Assembly: GCA_020431405.1 (NCBI GenBank)
Contig: JAGQIK010000002.1
Coordinates: forward strand, 1 to 55,972
Length of the DNA stretch: 55,972 nucleotides
Reading direction: 5' to 3'
DNA from: Myxococcales bacterium
GTDB lineage: Bacteria; Myxococcota_A; Polyangia; GCA-2747355
The notes under the pieces were generated by a model. The model saw nothing but the letters and a program-made list of their open reading frames with translations. It was not told the origin of the DNA and did not search any database. The position numbers were made by a program, and so were the translations under genes. Position 1 is the first letter of the stretch; every line of letters begins with the position of its first letter. Positions 24,725 to 34,049 of this stretch are shown one piece after another.

Positions 24725-26050
24725 TCAGGGCACGGACTGCATGCAGCTGGTCGCCGAGCAGATTTCGATCGCCGCGTCGAGCCCCAGCGTGCCGACCAGC
24801 ACGAGACGCTCGCCAGGCAACGCGTCGATGCCGTGCAGCGCGCCGAGCGACTTGCTGCGCTGCGAGAGCACATACGTCGACCCCGTGCGATCGGTACGCA
24901 TGATCGACGGCGTGCCGTCGGTGCCTACGCCGTAGACGAGGTTGCTGCGGATCAAGAGCCCGTTGACCGTCTTGAGCCCGGCAAGCGAGAGCGTGTAGCC
25001 GCTGCCGCCGTCGCGCAGCAACAGGCGCGGCGAGCTGCCGCCGCCGGCCCAGACGTAGGTATCGAAGCTGTACGTGAAGGCGGTCATCGCGCCGCCGGTC
25101 CAGGTCTCTTGGCCGCCGCCTGCCGTACACGACGCGGGCGCGGTGCAGCTGGCGGGCACAGCTTCGCGCGCGACCTCGCGCGTGCCGTTGAAGTCCTTGG
25201 CGTAACCGATGATCAGGTTGCCGTTGGCGTTGATGGCGCCTGCTACGTCGACGTTGTCGTGATACGCGCTCGAGTACTCGAGCTGGCCGCTGCCCAGATT
25301 GAAGAACGTGCGCGACAGCATGCCGTTTTGTCGATCGCGCGCGGCGACCAGCAGCAGCGTGTCGCCAGCGGCCAGATAAGCGGGCGGCGAGGCGGAGGTG
25401 ATGTCCTTCTGCCAGAGCGGGTTGGCCGAGACCGTGCCGCTGGGGTCGATGCCGAAGCAGGCGACATAGACGGTGTCGAAGGCGTCGACAAGACGCTGCT
25501 GCAGCGCCGTCAGGCAGAGCAGCGTGCCGCTGCTGATCTTCGTGATCGTCATCGATCGTGCGGTGAGGTTGCCCAGCGGCGACGGCCGATAGGTCACCAG
25601 CGGCCTGGTGCCTGTCGGTTGGCCGCAGACATTGAACGTCGAGATGATCAGCCGGCGCCCGATCACCACACGCTCGCTGCCGACCGCGTAGATGCGCCCC
25701 AGCGAGGGAACGTACTCGACGTCGCGGTAGTCGGCGTTGTTGCGCACGGCGGTCAGCGGCCGCTGGCAAAGCAGGCCCGCGTCGGCGCCGGGGGCGTCGA
25801 CGGACAGGTCGCCGACGGGGCCGTCGATGCTCCCATCCGGCCCGTCGTGGCCCAGGTCGACGAGCTGTCCCGGGCGCTCGGTGGCCACCTGCTCGCGCAG
25901 CACGTCGGATGGCGGCAGCACGTCGAACGGCGCGTCGCGCGGCGCGTCGGCGGGCGCGCCATCGCCGCCGTGGTAGGTGGCGACGAAGTTGCACCCGCAG
26001 CAGGCAAACACGCCCAGACAAACAAGGTATCGAGACGCTTTAAGGCACAT
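24725..26050 (-). CDS. Predicted lipoprotein, propeller-like, unknown function
   Basis: 441 aa. Signal peptide with a Cys-rich lipobox region (GVFACCGC). A Pro/Asp-rich linker of about 60 residues (DAPRDAPFDVLPPSDV) precedes the folded part, a pattern repeated in other lipoproteins of this window. The folded part has recurrent strand motifs such as EYVPSLGRIYAVGSE, LYGVGTDGTPSIMR and GERLVLVGTL, resembling a beta-propeller, and about six Cys. I do not recognise a family. It is divergent from asnS (50-bp gap). Confidence 0.7.
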   Translation of the reverse strand: MCLKASRYLVCLGVFACCGCNFVATYHGGDGAPADAPRDAPFDVLPPSDVLREQVATERPGQLVDLGHDGPDGSIDGPVGDLSVDAPGADAGLLCQRPLTAVRNNADYRDVEYVPSLGRIYAVGSERVVIGRRLIISTFNVCGQPTGTRPLVTYRPSPLGNLTARSMTITKISSGTLLCLTALQQRLVDAFDTVYVACFGIDPSGTVSANPLWQKDITSASPPAYLAAGDTLLLVAARDRQNGMLSRTFFNLGSGQLEYSSAYHDNVDVAGAINANGNLIIGYAKDFNGTREVAREAVPASCTAPASCTAGGGQETWTGGAMTAFTYSFDTYVWAGGGSSPRLLLRDGGSGYTLSLAGLKTVNGLLIRSNLVYGVGTDGTPSIMRTDRTGSTYVLSQRSKSLGALHGIDALPGERLVLVGTLGLDAAIEICSATSCMQSVP

Positions 26051-26099
26051 CAGACATGAAGTATACGTGATGGCCTAACCCGCGAGAGGACGCTGCGAG

Positions 26100-27506
<1,407 letters not shown>

Positions 27507-27542
27507 CCGCCTATCAAGTGAGCAGTTAGTCGTCGTTAGCCG

Positions 27543-29516
27543 CTAGTAGCAGCTGGGGCGATCCTGCGCGTTCTCTGCGGGCGGGCCGCCGCGCAGCAGG
27601 CCGCGCAGGTACTGGTAGCCCTGAAAGCAGAACAGCGCCGGGCCTTCGCCGTCGAGCTCGGCGCGCTCGCCGAAGGGCCGCAGCTCGGCGCGGTCCATCA
27701 GCCGCCGCGGTACGTCGCCGGCGTTGTGAACGGCGTCGGCGGCGCCGTAGGGATCGGCGAGGCCGAGCGCGTGGCCGAGCTGGTGGCTGACGGCGTGGCC
27801 GACCAGGTTGGCCAGCGCGCGCGCGGCGCAGGCGACCTGCAGCGCGCGGTCGGCGCTGGCGGCGAGACAGCCCGCCGTGTCCGACAGCAGCGGCGCGGCG
27901 ACGAGCTCGGCAGCGCTCGCCGGCACGCCGCGGTCGCGGCGCACGGCGTCGAAGATCACGTCGAAGCGCGCGTCGCTGAGCGCCGGCGACGACGCCACGC
28001 CGGCCGGCGGGTGCTTCGAGAAGCCCAGCAGCGACTCGACGAACAGGCCGCCGTAGCCGGGGCGCCCGTCGGCGAGGCGCAGCGCGTGCGCGCCGCCCAG
28101 GTGCTCGTGCACGTGCGCGTTGTCCTTGTCCTTGACGGCGGCCTTGTCGTAGCCGTCGAGCCCGAGGCCTGCCGGATCGCGGCCGGCGACGTCGACGCGC
28201 GTGTAGCGCGCGAACTGCTTCGGCTCCTCGAGGCTGATCTCGATGTTGAGGCCTTGATAATCACGGCGCACGATCTCGAGCACGCGGCGCCGAATGCGCT
28301 CGTCGGCGAGGCGCAGCCCGAACGGGCGCAGGCTCTCGGCGAAGTCGTCGGCGAAGGCGAGCCACACGACCTGCTTGAAGAGGCCGATCTCGAGGCCCAG
28401 CACCATGCCGTCGCCCTCGACGCTCTCGCCGCCGTAGCGCACGGTGGGTGTCCACTTGCCGCGCAAGATGCCCGACTCGCTGCGCGGGTCGACCACCGAC
28501 GCGATGCCGCTCTGCCCTTCGAGCACCGTCTCGATGAGATGCCCGCTGCGCAGCGTGCCGACGATCTCGAACGAGACGGCGCGGCTACTCCCCGCGGCCG
28601 ATTCGAACTGGCCGTCGAAGCGCACGACCGTCACGCCGTCGCGCACGTCGCCGATGAAGCCGTCGCCGCGCATGGCGAGGCGCTGGCCGTAGCTCAGCTT
28701 GACCTGGTCGAAGCCGACGAGGCGGCTTCGCTGTAGATCGAACTGCACCAGCAGCGGTTGGCTGCGCGTCACCACGCCGCTGGCGTGGTTGTTGGCTAGC
28801 GTGAGGGTGCCGCGAAAGCGCCCCGGCTTGATGCCGGCGATGGACGGCGCGAAGGCAAAACGCGCCACGCTGCGCGTGACCAGGTCAGCCTTGCCAGGGT
28901 CGGGCTCGAGCGGAAGCTGCGCGCTGACCGTGCGCGCGCCGGCGCCGCTGCAGTCGCCGCGCGGATCGTTCTGCCCGGCGGGTACGAAGCAGCCGCTCAG
29001 CTCGGCGCTGGCGCTGCCCTCGCTGCTTCCCACCAAAAGGTCGGCGCCTTCGACGCGCACGCCGTCGTTGAGAAAGACCACGCCGTCGCCAGCGGCTTGC
29101 AGCGCGGGCCGAAGAAAGCTCGTCAGCGACAGCGTCAGCGCGAGCGCTGGCCCGCGCGACTGCGCGGCGCCGTTGCTCGAGATCACCGACGCGCTGCCGC
29201 TGAAGCTGCCCGCGCCGAAAGCCGCGAAGGCGCCTTCGGTGAGCGTGAAGCGCGCGCGTCGCTCGTCGAGGCGCTCGAGGGGCACGGTCTGCGAGACGAC
29301 GCCGTTGGCCGCGCGCCCGCTGAGCACCAGCATGTGCGTGGCGTCGCGCGCGAGGTTGACGCCTTCGACGATGACCACCGAGCGCGGCAGCAACACCGTC
29401 GGCGCCACGCGCGTGAGCGTCACCGCCGCGGGCGCGCCACCAGCGACGCCGCTGTCGCTGCCCGTGGCGCAGCTTGCCGCGACCAGCAGCGCCGAGGAGA
29501 TCGCGAGACGTTGCAT
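27543..29516 (-). CDS. Zincin-like lipoprotein with a degenerate active site
   Basis: 657 aa. Signal peptide with lipobox VAASC. Residues about 35-330 look like repeated Ig/IPT-like beta domains (TVLLPRSVVIVEGVNLARDATH). The C-terminal ~300 residues resemble a metzincin protease: VSHQLGHALGLADP occupies the place of the HExxHxxGxxH/D zinc motif near residue 580, but Gln replaces the catalytic Glu. The fold and zinc site may be kept while proteolysis is lost. ATG 29516 is chosen; a GTG at 29528 would overlap the upstream gene's stop (GTGA) and adds four residues. It follows the Fn3-like lipoprotein gene by about 8 bp, so the two form one operon. Confidence 0.75.
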   Translation of the reverse strand: MQRLAISSALLVAASCATGSDSGVAGGAPAAVTLTRVAPTVLLPRSVVIVEGVNLARDATHMLVLSGRAANGVVSQTVPLERLDERRARFTLTEGAFAAFGAGSFSGSASVISSNGAAQSRGPALALTLSLTSFLRPALQAAGDGVVFLNDGVRVEGADLLVGSSEGSASAELSGCFVPAGQNDPRGDCSGAGARTVSAQLPLEPDPGKADLVTRSVARFAFAPSIAGIKPGRFRGTLTLANNHASGVVTRSQPLLVQFDLQRSRLVGFDQVKLSYGQRLAMRGDGFIGDVRDGVTVVRFDGQFESAAGSSRAVSFEIVGTLRSGHLIETVLEGQSGIASVVDPRSESGILRGKWTPTVRYGGESVEGDGMVLGLEIGLFKQVVWLAFADDFAESLRPFGLRLADERIRRRVLEIVRRDYQGLNIEISLEEPKQFARYTRVDVAGRDPAGLGLDGYDKAAVKDKDNAHVHEHLGGAHALRLADGRPGYGGLFVESLLGFSKHPPAGVASSPALSDARFDVIFDAVRRDRGVPASAAELVAAPLLSDTAGCLAASADRALQVACAARALANLVGHAVSHQLGHALGLADPYGAADAVHNAGDVPRRLMDRAELRPFGERAELDGEGPALFCFQGYQYLRGLLRGGPPAENAQDRPSCY

Positions 29517-29524
29517 CACGGCGA

Positions 29525-30070
29525 TCACGGCTTGCAGGCGCCGATGGTCTTTTCGGCGCTGTTGGACTTATCGCTCTCTTCGTTGAGCTTGTTGTAGACC
29601 GTCGCCGCGAAGGTCCAGGTGCCCACCGGAAGATCGGTGAAGCGATAGGCGCAGTACGGCTGCGGGATCTGCTTGCCCTCGCTGCCGCAAGACAAGAGCG
29701 GCCCGTCGCGGCAGGGAAGCCCCGCCTCGTGCATGTTGTCGAGCTGGTCGACGCTGGGACCCCACCACAGCCGATAGCCGGCGAGGTCTTCGGCGCAGCT
29801 GCCGTCGACGTTCTGCACCGGGCCCTTCCAGCGCACGAGCACCTCGCCGCAGGCGGCGCGACGCACGCAGCGGCGCGCGGCGCATACGCCGTCGCAGCTG
29901 CAGTCGCTGTCCTCCATGCAGACCTGCTGTCCGTTGCAGACCTCGGCGTCCTTGCTGACGCCGGCGTCGCTGTTGTTGAGGGTCGGCCCGTCGAGCACGC
30001 CCGAGCAGCCGCCGAGCGTCACCATCGTCAGAGCCGCGCACAAGACGCTCCCGCATCGTCTCTGCAGCAT
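29525..30070 (-). CDS. Small lipoprotein with Cys cluster and Fn3-like domain
   Basis: 181 aa. GGGAG precedes ATG 30070. Signal peptide with lipobox TLGGC. A short Asp/Asn linker leads to a Cys cluster (VCMEDSDCSCDGVCAARRC) and then a domain with the fibronectin III-like pattern LAGYRLWWGPSVDQLDN ... YRFTDLPVGTWTFAATVYN, common in extracytoplasmic proteins that bind polymers or partner proteins. It is directly upstream of the zincin-like gene on the same strand and probably works with it at the outer surface. No enzyme activity is suggested. Confidence 0.75.
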   Translation of the reverse strand: MLQRRCGSVLCAALTMVTLGGCSGVLDGPTLNNSDAGVSKDAEVCNGQQVCMEDSDCSCDGVCAARRCVRRAACGEVLVRWKGPVQNVDGSCAEDLAGYRLWWGPSVDQLDNMHEAGLPCRDGPLLSCGSEGKQIPQPYCAYRFTDLPVGTWTFAATVYNKLNEESDKSNSAEKTIGACKP

Positions 30071-30139
30071 GTTGTTCTCCCAGCTGCAAACGACAGTGAG
30101 CAACGCATGTGCCACGGCGCATTACACTCGCTGCGCGTA

Positions 30140-30151
30140 TGCCACGTGGCA
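30140..30151. promoter_or_regulatory. 12-bp perfect palindrome TGCCACGTGGCA
   Basis: It lies 70 bp upstream of the small lipoprotein start, within the 238-bp gap to the glutathione enzyme gene; a related GTGCCACGGC lies about 30 bp away. Perfect symmetry fits a dimeric regulator site; the function is not established. Confidence 0.25.
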
Positions 30152-30308
30152 CGCAAGCTCGCGGAAGCCGGGACCGATCGCGCGAGGCGTCGTCAGCTGG
30201 CCACGTTCGAGAATCGATGGATCGCGCCACTGCGCCGCGCGCGCGCGCTGTGTGGGTTCTTGAATCGAGAGAGCGGCGTTGTTCGGATCTAGGAGAGTGT
30301 TCGCTCGG

Positions 30309-31277
30309 TCACGGTGTGGTGCCGGAGGCGCGATCGTGCGGCGCCTCGAAGTCGATCGCTGGTCCCTTGGGGATGATCCCGCTCGGGTTGAGCCGAGGGC
30401 TGCGACCGTAGTAGCCCTGCTTGTAGAGGTCGATGCGCACCGTCTCGGCAAAGCCTGACGTCTGGTAGAGGTCGCGCAGATAGCCCCACATGGCGGGGTA
30501 GTCGACGATGCGCCGCAGGTTGCACTTGAAGTGGCCGTGGTAGACGCAGTCGAAGCGGATCAACGTCGGAAACAGCCGCACGTCGGCTTCGGTGAGGCGA
30601 TCGCCGGCGAGGTAGCGCTGACGCTCGAGGAGGCGCTCGGCGCGGTCGAGCGCGGCGAACAGGGCGTCGAACGCCTCATCGTAGGCTTGCTGCGAGCGCG
30701 CGAAGCCGCAGCGATAGACGCCGTTGTTGATGTCGCGATAGACCCAAGTGTTGATCTCGTCGATGGTGGCGGCGAGCTCGTCGGGATAGAGCGAGATCGC
30801 GCGCGTGCTCAGCGCGTCGAAGTGCTGATCGAACATTCGGACGATCTCAGCCGACTCGTTGTTGACGATGCAGCCGAGCGCGCGGTCCCACAGCACCGGC
30901 ACCGTCGCGCTGCCGGTGTAGTCGCTCGCCGAGCGCGAGTAGAGCACGTGCAGCGGCAGGCGTCCGTCGTCGCCGGGCTGTAGATCGTCGAGGCCCTCGG
31001 CGTACCACCAGCCCTCTTCGCTGCGGCGGACGTTGGCGTAGCTGATGCCGATGACGTCCTCGAGGCCGAGCAGCCGCCTCGCGATCATCGTGCGATGGGC
31101 CCAGGGGCAGTTGTAGGCGGCGAAGAGGTGATAGCGCCCCGGCTCGGGCGCGAAGCGCGAGGCGTCAGCGCGCACGCTGTGGCGAAACTTGGTCGTGCCG
31201 CGCACGAAGGCGCCGCGGGTGTCGGTGCGCGCGACCTCGTCGCTTCGAACCCACTTCCCATCGATGAGCTTACCCAT
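30309..31277 (-). CDS. Glutathionyl-hydroquinone reductase (Xi-class GST)
   Basis: 322 aa. The thioredoxin-like N-domain carries the Cys-type motif YNCPWAHRT, the hallmark of YqjG/ECM4 glutathionyl-hydroquinone reductases, which reduce glutathionyl-hydroquinones with glutathione. Further family features are DYTGSATVPVLWD, NNESAEIVRMF and WVYRDINNGVYRCGFA in the helical domain, and the C-terminal NPSGIIPKGP. Cytoplasmic, no signal peptide. The presence of this enzyme implies glutathione chemistry in the cell. It is 19 bp upstream of the GGCT-like gene's distal end; both lie on the minus strand. Confidence 0.9.
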   Translation of the reverse strand: MGKLIDGKWVRSDEVARTDTRGAFVRGTTKFRHSVRADASRFAPEPGRYHLFAAYNCPWAHRTMIARRLLGLEDVIGISYANVRRSEEGWWYAEGLDDLQPGDDGRLPLHVLYSRSASDYTGSATVPVLWDRALGCIVNNESAEIVRMFDQHFDALSTRAISLYPDELAATIDEINTWVYRDINNGVYRCGFARSQQAYDEAFDALFAALDRAERLLERQRYLAGDRLTEADVRLFPTLIRFDCVYHGHFKCNLRRIVDYPAMWGYLRDLYQTSGFAETVRIDLYKQGYYGRSPRLNPSGIIPKGPAIDFEAPHDRASGTTP

Positions 31278-31296
31278 GGCGCGAGCATAGCGCGCG

Positions 31297-31905
31297 CTAG
31301 TCGCCGTGCTTGCCGGTCATGCGATGGTAGGCGTTGACCACGCGCACGATGGCGTGCTCGTGGCGCAGTCCGATGCTGCGCAGAAAGATCGCCGGCCGCA
31401 AGACGACCCACTCGAAGGCCTCGGAGAGCAGCGGCACGTAGGCCACCGGCTCGGCGGCGAGGCGTGCGAGGTAGGGCTCGGGCAGATCGTGCTCGCGCGC
31501 GCCGCGCAGCAGCAGGTCGCGATAGCGCCGCGAAGGCTTGCCCGCGTCGCGGCGGCGCTCGTCGCAGAAAGCGAGCGCGAGCACTGGGCCGCTCTCGGCG
31601 CCCTCGACCTCCACCTCGAGCAGCGAGTAGGCGCCCGACTCGAGCTCGACCAGATCGTCGAGGTCGCGCTGCGGCATCTGGTAGAGCACCCCCCAACACT
31701 CGGCGCCGGGGTCGGGCTCGATGTTGGCGAAGGCCGGCTCGATCAGCGGCAAGCCGGGCGCCGAAAAGCGCATCGCGTAACCGCGCAGGCGCGCCGGCTC
31801 GGCGCCGCTGATGCGCAGCCCGCGCCGCTTGCACAGCACGTCGCTCGCCATGTTGGCGCCGAAAGCAAAGTAGCGCACGGCGTCGCCGCCGTCGTCGCGG
31901 CTCAT
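31297..31905 (-). CDS. Gamma-glutamylcyclotransferase-like (GGCT/AIG2) protein
   Basis: 202 aa. N-terminal YFAFGANMASDVL is the family's substrate-loop motif (usually YGSN-M). WGVLYQMPQRDLDDLVELESGAY contains the expected acidic residue just before G-x-Y. Family members convert gamma-glutamyl amino acids or gamma-glutamylamines to 5-oxoproline; the exact substrate is unknown. ATG 31905 overlaps the TGA of the DksA-like gene (ATGA). It is the last gene of a probable five-gene operon with a neutral-lipid synthase at its head. Confidence 0.8.
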   Translation of the reverse strand: MSRDDGGDAVRYFAFGANMASDVLCKRRGLRISGAEPARLRGYAMRFSAPGLPLIEPAFANIEPDPGAECWGVLYQMPQRDLDDLVELESGAYSLLEVEVEGAESGPVLALAFCDERRRDAGKPSRRYRDLLLRGAREHDLPEPYLARLAAEPVAYVPLLSEAFEWVVLRPAIFLRSIGLRHEHAIVRVVNAYHRMTGKHGD

Positions 31906-32249
31906 CGCTCGCGCTGCCTCTGACAGTCGAGACACAGCGGCGACTCGGGCCGCGCGCGCAGTCGCGCCGCGGCGATCGGCTCCTCGCAGAGGCGGCAGAC
32001 GCCGTACTCGTCGTTTTCGATCGCCTCGAGCGCGGCGCGCACCTGCGACAGCCGCAGCGTCTGCGCGCGTCGCGCGGCCTGCGCCATCTGTTGCTGCTGG
32101 ATGGCGTCGATGCGCGAGACGCGGCCGAAGGCCTGTTGATCGAGCTCGACCGGCTCGTGCGCGCGCGACGATGCGAGGGCTTCGGAGAGCTCGCGCTCGA
32201 GCGCGCGCAGCGCGACCTCGGCGGCCGCGAGATCGGGCGCGTCGGTCAT
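31902..32249 (-). CDS. DksA/TraR-family zinc-finger protein
   Basis: 115 aa. An N-terminal coiled coil with the conserved VSRIDAIQQQQMAQAARR is followed by EYGVCRLC and LCLDCQ, a C-x2-C-x17-C-x2-C zinc finger as in DksA/TraR. These proteins insert their coiled coil into the RNA polymerase secondary channel and change promoter use, often with ppGpp. This short form lacks the long DksA N-terminus. Start and stop both overlap neighbours by ATGA, so it is translationally coupled to the lipoprotein before and the GGCT-like gene after it. Confidence 0.88.
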   Translation of the reverse strand: MTDAPDLAAAEVALRALERELSEALASSRAHEPVELDQQAFGRVSRIDAIQQQQMAQAARRAQTLRLSQVRAALEAIENDEYGVCRLCEEPIAAARLRARPESPLCLDCQRQRER

Positions 32250-33508
32250 TTTGGAAAGGTCTGACAGCCCCCGAGCGGGCAGCGGTAGACCACGCCCGTG
32301 GTGCTGCTGTCGAAGGTGCCGCTATAGAGCAGCTGCTGGCGGTAGAGGTCGGTGATGCCGACCAGCTCGCCGGTCTCGCCGGTGCCGTCCCAGTCGTCGT
32401 CTTCGACGTTGGCGGGGTCCTGCGTGTCGAAGCGCACGACCACGAACGACCCCGCATCGGTGGTGCCGACAGCGTGTACGACATCATTGACCGCGTGGGC
32501 GGCGTAGATCTCGCCGTTGACCTTGAACGGCTCGTGCGAGAGGCCACCCGACGCGCCGCCGTAGTAGGCCGTGATGCGGCCCGTAGCGCTTTCCGAGCCG
32601 ATCCACACCGAGTGGCTGCTCGTGAGGGCGAGCGCGCCAACGTCGAGGGCCGGGTTGGCGGGGTACTCCTTGGGCATGGCGCAGCTGAAGGTGACGCAGC
32701 CACCTGCAAAGGTCGCGTGACCGAGGGTCGCCCCGCTGCCTTTGGCGTAGCCGACCAACATGTCGCCGCCGCGTGCTGCCAGCCCGGCGAAGCGGTAGCC
32801 CGAGCCAGGGTCGAAGCTCGGCGGCTGCTCGAAGCCGACCACCAGCGGCGTGGCTGGCGCTCCCTGAGCCAGCAGGGCGAGCTGCCCGCCGCTCGCCTGC
32901 ATGTCGATACGCTCGACGGGCGAAGCGTACTTGCGCGGCGTGCGGCTGCCGACGTCGCCGACGCCGCCACCGACTCTGATCGGCAGGCACATCGTATAGA
33001 GCACCTGCTTGGACTGATCGTCACGCGCGCCGCCCGCGATGCAAAGGCGACGCGCACCGGGTCCGCCGGTGACGGCGACGTCGTTGCGGCGCCCGTACCC
33101 GTTGGGCAACAGCCCCTGCGGCTTGAACGGCGCCTTGTCGATCACGAGGAGGTCCTGCGAGCAGCCGTCGATGGCGTAGATAAACAGCTCGCCGGCGACG
33201 GACTGGCCCGCTACGTAGGCGTAGGCGGTGTCCGGATCGACCGCGATGCCGCCGAGCGCGTAGCCGGTAAGATCGCGCCGCGCCTCGTCGGTGGCGCAGT
33301 TCGCAGGCGCTTGCATGTCAGATACCGCGACGCCGGCCTCGACGCTGCCCGCCTCGCGTGTCGTGGTGGGCGGCGTGCCGTCGATGGTGGCGTCTCGCAC
33401 GGCGATGAGGCCATCGACCGGGTCGCCGGCGACGAAGGACGCGATGCGGTCGCACGCGCCGACAAGCAGCACGAAGCTAGCGAGCAGCGCGAGGCGAGCC
33501 ACCACCAT
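32246..33508 (-). CDS. Predicted lipoprotein, propeller-like, unknown function
   Basis: 420 aa. Signal peptide (MVVARLALLASFVLLVGAC) with lipobox VGAC, then a Thr/Glu/Ala linker. The folded part has repeated strand-turn motifs (GGIAVDPDTAYAYVAG, RFAGLAARGGDMLVGYA, GALALTSSHSVWIGSE), suggestive of a beta-propeller, plus several Cys. No family is recognised. ATG 33508 lies 4 bp after the EXPERA gene's stop; its own stop overlaps the DksA-like start (ATGA). It sits between membrane and regulatory genes of one operon; its surface role is unknown. Confidence 0.72.
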   Translation of the reverse strand: MVVARLALLASFVLLVGACDRIASFVAGDPVDGLIAVRDATIDGTPPTTTREAGSVEAGVAVSDMQAPANCATDEARRDLTGYALGGIAVDPDTAYAYVAGQSVAGELFIYAIDGCSQDLLVIDKAPFKPQGLLPNGYGRRNDVAVTGGPGARRLCIAGGARDDQSKQVLYTMCLPIRVGGGVGDVGSRTPRKYASPVERIDMQASGGQLALLAQGAPATPLVVGFEQPPSFDPGSGYRFAGLAARGGDMLVGYAKGSGATLGHATFAGGCVTFSCAMPKEYPANPALDVGALALTSSHSVWIGSESATGRITAYYGGASGGLSHEPFKVNGEIYAAHAVNDVVHAVGTTDAGSFVVVRFDTQDPANVEDDDWDGTGETGELVGITDLYRQQLLYSGTFDSSTTGVVYRCPLGGCQTFPK

Positions 33509-33512
33509 GGAT

Positions 33513-34040
33513 TTATGATGGCACACCCTCGCGGCTGAAGGGGTGCTCTCCGCCGCGCCACATGCGCGCGATGATCACGATCGGAAAGATCAGCCACGCC
33601 GCGTTGGCCAGCAGCACGATGCCCGCGCGTGGCGTGGCGTGTTTGCCGACGAGCTCTTCGAAGAGGATGATCGTCACGTTGGTCCACAGCACCGAGCCGT
33701 AGATGATGCTCGGGATGCGAATCCACTCCTTGCCCTTGATGTAGGCGTAGATCGCGACGATGTAGAACGGCCCGAAGAGCAGCGCGTCGATCCAGATCGT
33801 GGCACGCCACCAGGCCGGCCGCGCGATCAGGGGCGGGTCGTAGTTGCGCCCGTACCAGTGCACGAGATCGACCAGCACGCGCGGCGGCCACAGCGGGTAG
33901 TCGAACTTGTTGGGGTCGTCGATGACGAGCTGCTCGATGTCGACGATGTAGGTGATGAAGAGGATGTTGACGAAGAAGAAGACGAGGATAGCGATGTCGA
34001 GCGGGCGCTGCTTGAGCGGGATGATCTGGCGCGAGCTCAT
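33513..34040 (-). CDS. TMEM97/EXPERA-like four-helix membrane protein
   Basis: 175 aa with four hydrophobic segments. It aligns by eye with the eukaryotic TMEM97 (sigma-2 receptor)/EXPERA fold: WYGRNYDPPL, RPAWW, AIYAYIKGKEWIRIPSIIYG and LFEEL match human WYAKEFKDPL, PPAWF, ATYAFLKGSCKWIRTPAIIYS and LFEDF as I remember them. Asp34, Asp68 and Asp85 fall where TMEM97 has Asp29, Asp56 and Glu73, its ligand-pocket acidic residues. EXPERA proteins include sterol isomerases and sterol-handling proteins. Its place 9 bp after a wax ester/DGAT gene supports a lipid role. ATG 34040 starts before the first helix. Confidence 0.8.
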   Translation of the reverse strand: MSSRQIIPLKQRPLDIAILVFFFVNILFITYIVDIEQLVIDDPNKFDYPLWPPRVLVDLVHWYGRNYDPPLIARPAWWRATIWIDALLFGPFYIVAIYAYIKGKEWIRIPSIIYGSVLWTNVTIILFEELVGKHATPRAGIVLLANAAWLIFPIVIIARMWRGGEHPFSREGVPS

Positions 34041-34049
34041 GACGCGGTG

